From: an uncultured Verrucomicrobiota bacterium
Lineage (GTDB): Bacteria; Verrucomicrobiota; Verrucomicrobiia; Limisphaerales; JADLHS01
Length of the DNA: 9,105 nt
Assembly: GCA_937894935.1 (NCBI GenBank)
Contig: CALAYC010000099.1
Coordinates: forward strand, 1-9,105
Reading direction: 5' to 3'
The number at the start of each line of letters is the position of its first letter. The stretch's first letter is position 1. The position numbers and the translations under genes are program-made. The notes under the pieces are model-generated. The model made no database searches. It was not told the DNA's origin and worked only from the letters and a program-made list of their open reading frames with translations. Shown piece after piece: positions 6,614 to 9,105 of this stretch.

Positions 6614-7351
6614 ATGAAATCAAAACGCGCCTTCACTTTGATTGAGTTGCTGGTGGTCATCGCCATCATGGCAATCTTGGCGGCATTGCTGCTGCCTGCA
6701 CTGTCGCGCGCCAAGGATTCCGCGAAGTCAGCCGCCTGCAAAAGCAACCTGCGCCAGCTTGGAATCGCGCTTGGCGTTTACGCCGGGGAATCGGGCTTTT
6801 ATCCCACACTGGAGCGTCTTGATCTCGTCGGCGGTCCGAAAGTCACCTATGCTTGGCCCGCTCAACTTTTGACGCAGGCTTCAGGCAGCACGGCGGTCTT
6901 CAAATGCCCATCGACCGCCGCTGATTTTGCCTGGCCAACAAACCGATCCACACATGGCTTTGATTTTCCCTACAACGTGGATTGGACAGTTCCATTCAGT
7001 TATGGCTACAACGGCATGGGGGTATCGTCGGTCGGCGGTTTGGGACTGGGGCATGAGCCATCTGTGGCACTGCCTGTGGCCAAAGTGGTGAACCCGACGG
7101 ACATGATCGCGATTGGAGACAGTAATGGCGATCGGAGTTCTGATGGCGAGATCAGCTTTCGTAAGTTCGCAATCTACACAATAAATCCTCCGGGCACGCG
7201 CCACAATAGCGGAGCAAACGTAGTCTTTTGCGATGGCCATGTAGAATGGCAAAAACAGGCGAAGTGGGTGGAGCTTAACGAGGCCGTGGCTCGCCGCTGG
7301 AACAATGACAACCAGCCCCATCGCAGTTTATGGATCAGTGGAGGAAAGTAG
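6614..7351 (+). CDS. Prepilin-like protein with H-X9-DG domain, cassette copy 2
   Basis: 245 aa, the same length as copy 1. The leader MKSKRA and FTLIELL helix are almost identical to copy 1 at DNA level. H-X9-DG is at H197 (RHNSGANVVFCDGHVEW). The middle (about residues 55-125) differs strongly from copy 1 while keeping landmarks such as FAWPTN, FPYNV and YGYNG. The loop here is GDSNGDRSSDGE. ATG 6614 directly precedes the leader; a TTG at 6605 is also in frame but would add three residues atypical for a leader. gcaggaaa about 10-18 nt upstream of the ATG is a possible weak ribosome-binding site. The stop is overlapped by an in-frame GTG for the following micro-protein. Confidence 0.93.
   Translation: MKSKRAFTLIELLVVIAIMAILAALLLPALSRAKDSAKSAACKSNLRQLGIALGVYAGESGFYPTLERLDLVGGPKVTYAWPAQLLTQASGSTAVFKCPSTAADFAWPTNRSTHGFDFPYNVDWTVPFSYGYNGMGVSSVGGLGLGHEPSVALPVAKVVNPTDMIAIGDSNGDRSSDGEISFRKFAIYTINPPGTRHNSGANVVFCDGHVEWQKQAKWVELNEAVARRWNNDNQPHRSLWISGGK
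7340..7344 (+). promoter_or_regulatory. Shine-Dalgarno GGAGG before an alternative GTG start of the copy 3 micro-protein
   Basis: GGAGG is followed after 6 nt by GTG at 7351-7353, whose first base is the last base of the prepilin stop TAG. That GTG is in frame with the micro-protein and would add nine residues before MHKR. It is one of the few textbook Shine-Dalgarno/start pairs in the window. The bases also encode the conserved SGGK end of the prepilin, so the match could be incidental. Confidence 0.35.
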
Positions 7352-7377
7352 TGCCCGGCCCGTTTCGACTCACCAAC

Positions 7378-7638
7378 ATGCATAAACGCTGCGACAACAA
7401 CAATGAAACGGCACTGGATTTGGCTGTGATGTGGTCCATGCTGACGGACAATGCGTTCCCAGCACCCGTGCAAACAGCTTACCTCTGGCCAATTTGGTGG
7501 CACGCACTCTCCAACTTTCGGAATTTGATGGTTACGACAGCCAGTGTTGGTAGCAACACAAACGAGGCGGGGCGGCGCGAGGCCGCCCCGCCCATACGCC
7601 ATGAAAACGCGACAGTCAAAATTCCAACCCCCTGGTGA
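7378..7638 (+). CDS. CDNN micro-protein, cassette copy 3, with frameshifted C-terminus
   Basis: Begins MHKRCDNNNETALDLAVMWS and keeps the pattern LWPIWWHALSNF, aligning with FWLIYWNQLSEF of copy 1. After LSNF the frame departs from its relatives. The expected ending SEFDGYDSQCW-stop is intact but in another frame at 7518-7553, consistent with an insertion of about 8 nt (aactttcg, around 7513-7520). The annotated frame therefore runs on through the stem-loop and the start of the next gene to TGA at 7638, giving 86 aa with an unrelated 39-residue tail. An alternative GTG start at 7351 overlaps the prepilin stop. It is either a decaying copy, a gene rescued by frameshifting, or an assembly error. 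It is the most diverged of the three modules, which favours relaxed selection. Confidence 0.5.
   Translation: MHKRCDNNNETALDLAVMWSMLTDNAFPAPVQTAYLWPIWWHALSNFRNLMVTTASVGSNTNEAGRREAAPPIRHENATVKIPTPW
7566..7592 (+). promoter_or_regulatory. Perfect 11-bp GC-rich stem-loop upstream of the membrane-protein gene (copy 3)
   Basis: ggcggggcggc (7566-7576) pairs perfectly with gccgccccgcc (7582-7592) around gcgag. It begins 12 nt after the tag-module stop in the shifted frame (7553) and ends 8 nt before the ATG at 7601. There is no T-run. It has the same position and shape as the hairpins of copies 1 and 2, with unrelated sequence. Confidence 0.7.
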
Positions 7639-8008
7639 CGATTCAATCGCCTTCGGCGGGAATGACAGGCCAAAGCGCGTTATTTGCCGAATGCTCAGGT
7701 TTATGGGGGGTTCTATCCTTTGGCTGCTAACTCTTGCGCCTGGCATTTTGATCATCGCTTACGGAGCTGACGGAATTCTGCACAAACGGCTTGGTCACAT
7801 TGGCCGTTACAAGGGCCTTACAAAAGGCGTTTCGTATGGTGACGATGCGGTCGGCTGGGGTTGGGTATTCATCGGCGTTGGGTTTTGGGCTTTGGGCCAG
7901 TTCTGCGCTTTGAAGACAGGGCGGGCTGGCTTTAAATTGCTTGGCTGGGTTCTCGCGGTTGGGACGGGCGTGATCGGCGTGTGGGTGTTGTTAAGGCGGT
8001 TCGTGTAG
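7601..8008 (+). CDS. Small three-helix membrane protein, cassette copy 3
   Basis: 135-aa paralogue. The hydrophilic N-terminus (about 37 residues, MKTRQSKFQPPGDD...) is not conserved. The spans are ILWLLTLAPGILIIAYGADG, WVFIGVGFWALGQFCAL and LLGWVLAVGTGVIGVWVLL, with YGDDAVGWGW, CALKTGRAGF and LRRFV closely matching copy 1. The loop between TM1 and the GDDA motif is a few residues longer than in copy 1. ATG 7601 is the start because it lies just past the stem-loop. The end of the frameshifted micro-protein frame (to 7638) overlaps its first codons. It stops 14 nt before the prepilin ATG, the same gap as in copy 1. Confidence 0.8.
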   Translation: MKTRQSKFQPPGDDSIAFGGNDRPKRVICRMLRFMGGSILWLLTLAPGILIIAYGADGILHKRLGHIGRYKGLTKGVSYGDDAVGWGWVFIGVGFWALGQFCALKTGRAGFKLLGWVLAVGTGVIGVWVLLRRFV

Positions 8009-8022
8009 CTGCCATTGCGAAC

Positions 8023-8754
8023 ATGAAAACATCTCGTGCATTTACGTTGATTGAACTGCTTGTGGTCATTGCCATCGTGGCAATCTTGGCGGCGTTGTTG
8101 CTGCCCGCACTGTCACGCGGCAAAGATTCCGCCAAATCAGCCGCCTGCAAGAGTAATCTGCGGCAACTCGGCATAGCTGTTAATCTCTACGCGGCCGAAG
8201 CGGGCTATTATCCAGCGTCGGAACATCTGGATTTGGCAGTCAGCCCTTTTGTAACCTACGGCTGGCCTGCACAATTACTGCCTCATGTCTCCGGAAGCAC
8301 CGCAGTTTTCAAATGCCCTGCCGCTCCGCCCGAGTTCGCCTGGCCAACCAATTCGTCCCGGCTTGGCTATGCGTTTCCCCTCAACATCGACAAAGATGTT
8401 TCAATTAGCTACGGCTACAATGGCTGGGGCGTTGCAGCGGTGGGCGGACTTGGATTGGGCATTGATCCGTCCACTGCAATCCCCGTCTCACGAGTCATCA
8501 AACCAGCGGATATGATTGCTATTGGGGATAGCGATGGGCGTGGCGAAATCAGCTTTCACAGGTATTTGACGTCCGTTGTCCGGCCACCGGGCACGAGACA
8601 TAAGAGCGGGGCAAACATTGTTTTTTGCGACGGACATGTGGAATGGCAAAAGCAAAGCAAGTGGGTCGAGTTCAATGAAACCGCAGCACGCCGCTGGAAC
8701 AATGACAACGAACCGCACCGTAATCGTTGGATTAGCGGAGTGCCTCCCAAATGA
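8023..8754 (+). CDS. Prepilin-like protein with H-X9-DG domain, cassette copy 3
   Basis: 243 aa. The leader MKTSRA is followed by FTLIELLVVIAIVAILAALL and the conserved AACKSNLRQLGIA. H-X9-DG is at H193 (RHKSGANIVFCDGHVEW). The Asp-rich loop is shortened to GDSDGRGE and lacks the spacer residues of copies 1 and 2, so any calcium site there may be altered. The C-terminus is VPPK instead of GGK. It starts at ATG 8023, 14 nt after the membrane-protein stop, without a Shine-Dalgarno. As the last gene of the array it is not followed by a tag module. Confidence 0.92.
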   Translation: MKTSRAFTLIELLVVIAIVAILAALLLPALSRGKDSAKSAACKSNLRQLGIAVNLYAAEAGYYPASEHLDLAVSPFVTYGWPAQLLPHVSGSTAVFKCPAAPPEFAWPTNSSRLGYAFPLNIDKDVSISYGYNGWGVAAVGGLGLGIDPSTAIPVSRVIKPADMIAIGDSDGRGEISFHRYLTSVVRPPGTRHKSGANIVFCDGHVEWQKQSKWVEFNETAARRWNNDNEPHRNRWISGVPPK

Positions 8755-8788
8755 TACGGTTCTTCCCCCACTGTCATGTTGATCCTGA

Positions 8789-9061
8789 ATGCGCCCGCCT
8801 TTCGCCATCATCGCAGTGTTGAGCAGCCTTGTCAGTCGGCTGCTCGGACGGCGCAATTCCCTGCTGCCGATCAACTGGCGGGAGACGGCGGAGCACGCCT
8901 GTGCCCGTTTCTTTGTGGGGCTGGTGGTTGGCTTTGGTCTGTGCGTCCTGCTTGTTCCACTGGTTTTCTGGCCCGGGCGTCGGCAACCACGTTCGTTCTG
9001 GGATCAACTTGGGCATCCCGGCTGGGTGGGCTGGATTTTTGTGGCAGCACTTGAACAGTGA
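8789..9061 (+). CDS. Hypothetical membrane protein, probably cut short by an insertion element
   Basis: 90-aa frame (MRPPFAIIAVLSSLVSRLLG...). It has a weakly hydrophobic start, a soluble stretch around INWRETAEHACA, one clear span (FFVGLVVGFGLCVLLVPLVF) and a second hydrophobic stretch (GWVGWIFVAA) just before the end. A stop codon directly precedes the ATG. Base composition and residue use look like a real protein, but I recognise no family. The stop TGA at 9059-9061 is the first three bases of the tandem repeats that run to the window edge, so the natural C-terminus may have been lost. It is in the same direction as the cassette array, 34 nt after it. The start could also be the GTG or TTG near 8816. 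Confidence 0.5.
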   Translation: MRPPFAIIAVLSSLVSRLLGRRNSLLPINWRETAEHACARFFVGLVVGFGLCVLLVPLVFWPGRRQPRSFWDQLGHPGWVGWIFVAALEQ

Positions 9062-9104
9062 CAATTAGATTTCACCAGTGATGACAATTAAAATTCACCA
9101 GTGA
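9059..9104. mobile_element. Two tandem 23-bp repeats, possible end of an IS21-type insertion element
   Basis: Repeat 1 (9059-9081) and repeat 2 (9082-9104) abut exactly and differ at two positions. Both begin tgacaatta and end ttcaccagtga. IS21-family elements carry several copies of a short motif at each end and start with TG, which fits. The sequence also differs sharply in composition (AT-rich) from the gene before it. The transposase genes would lie past the right edge and cannot be seen, so the family assignment is an inference. Confidence 0.5.
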
Positions 9105-9105
9105 G

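Larger units (their letters stand above)
5997..7351 (+). repeat. Tandem cassette copy 2 (micro-protein, stem-loop, membrane protein, prepilin)
   Basis: Second head-to-tail copy with the same gene order as copy 1. Its prepilin and tag module are closest to copy 1, while its membrane protein is the most divergent of the three. The short spacers after the prepilin stop in copies 1 and 2 are also alike (gtagtgc, ttcgactc), so copies 2 and 3 arose by repetition of an already joined unit. Confidence 0.85.
7378..8754 (+). repeat. Tandem cassette copy 3 (micro-protein, stem-loop, membrane protein, prepilin)
   Basis: Third head-to-tail copy in the same order. The prepilin is slightly shorter and the most diverged, whereas the membrane protein and the junction to the prepilin (gtagctgccattgcgaac) are closest to copy 1. 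No further tag module follows the prepilin stop at 8754, so the array ends here. Confidence 0.85.

Noticed and set aside
4629..8754. Array read as a CRISPR or integron cassette array
   Set aside because: Repeat units are ~1.35 kb and protein-coding in the same order each time. The hairpins have unrelated sequences and none of the conserved core sites expected of integron attC, and there is no short regularly spaced repeat.

Overview
The window looks like a chromosomal segment from a Verrucomicrobiota-type (PVC superphylum) bacterium. This is inferred from several traits seen together: prepilins with an FTLIELLVVIAIVAILAALL N-terminus and a C-terminal H-X9-DG motif, a secreted protein with Asp/Gly-rich thrombospondin type 3-like repeats, moderately high GC, and mostly absent Shine-Dalgarno sequences. 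No rRNA, tRNA or phylogenetic marker is present to confirm it.

Layout. (1) Positions 1-1867, minus strand: the first 622 codons of an RND efflux pump permease, cut by the window edge. (2) 1868-2144: upstream region of the pump with no recognisable gene. (3) About 2145-2403, plus strand: a decayed, frameshifted 3' end of thiC, still showing the CX2CX4C iron-sulfur motif. (4) 2404-2642: non-coding, dominated by an imperfect palindrome of about 103 bp. (5) 2643-4784: a secreted Ca-binding-repeat protein of about 713 aa whose last ~50 residues form a distinctive module running from CDNN to DGYDSQCW. (6) 4629-8754: three diverged tandem copies of one cassette. Each holds a CDNN...QCW module, then a perfect stem-loop, then a small three-helix membrane protein (128-135 aa), then an H-X9-DG prepilin (243-245 aa). 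In copy 1 the module is the C-terminus of the large protein. In copies 2 and 3 it is a stand-alone reading frame beginning ATG-CAY-AAA, and copy 3 is frameshifted near its end. (7) 8789-9061: a 90-aa membrane protein whose stop codon lies in the first of two tandem 23-bp repeats that run to the window edge and look like the end of an insertion element, possibly IS21-type.

From 2643 to 8754 all genes point the same way with short gaps, so they could be co-transcribed. Taken together the region looks like a surface or secretion locus: a large exported protein with a C-terminal tag, free micro-proteins carrying the same tag, a dedicated membrane protein and a pseudopilin, amplified three times. 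No secretion ATPase, prepilin peptidase or secretin is in the window, so any such machinery would have to be encoded elsewhere. The function of the cassette is unknown to me. The most interesting points are the selection for protein sequence on the stand-alone tag gene and the three stem-loops, which keep position and shape but not sequence.
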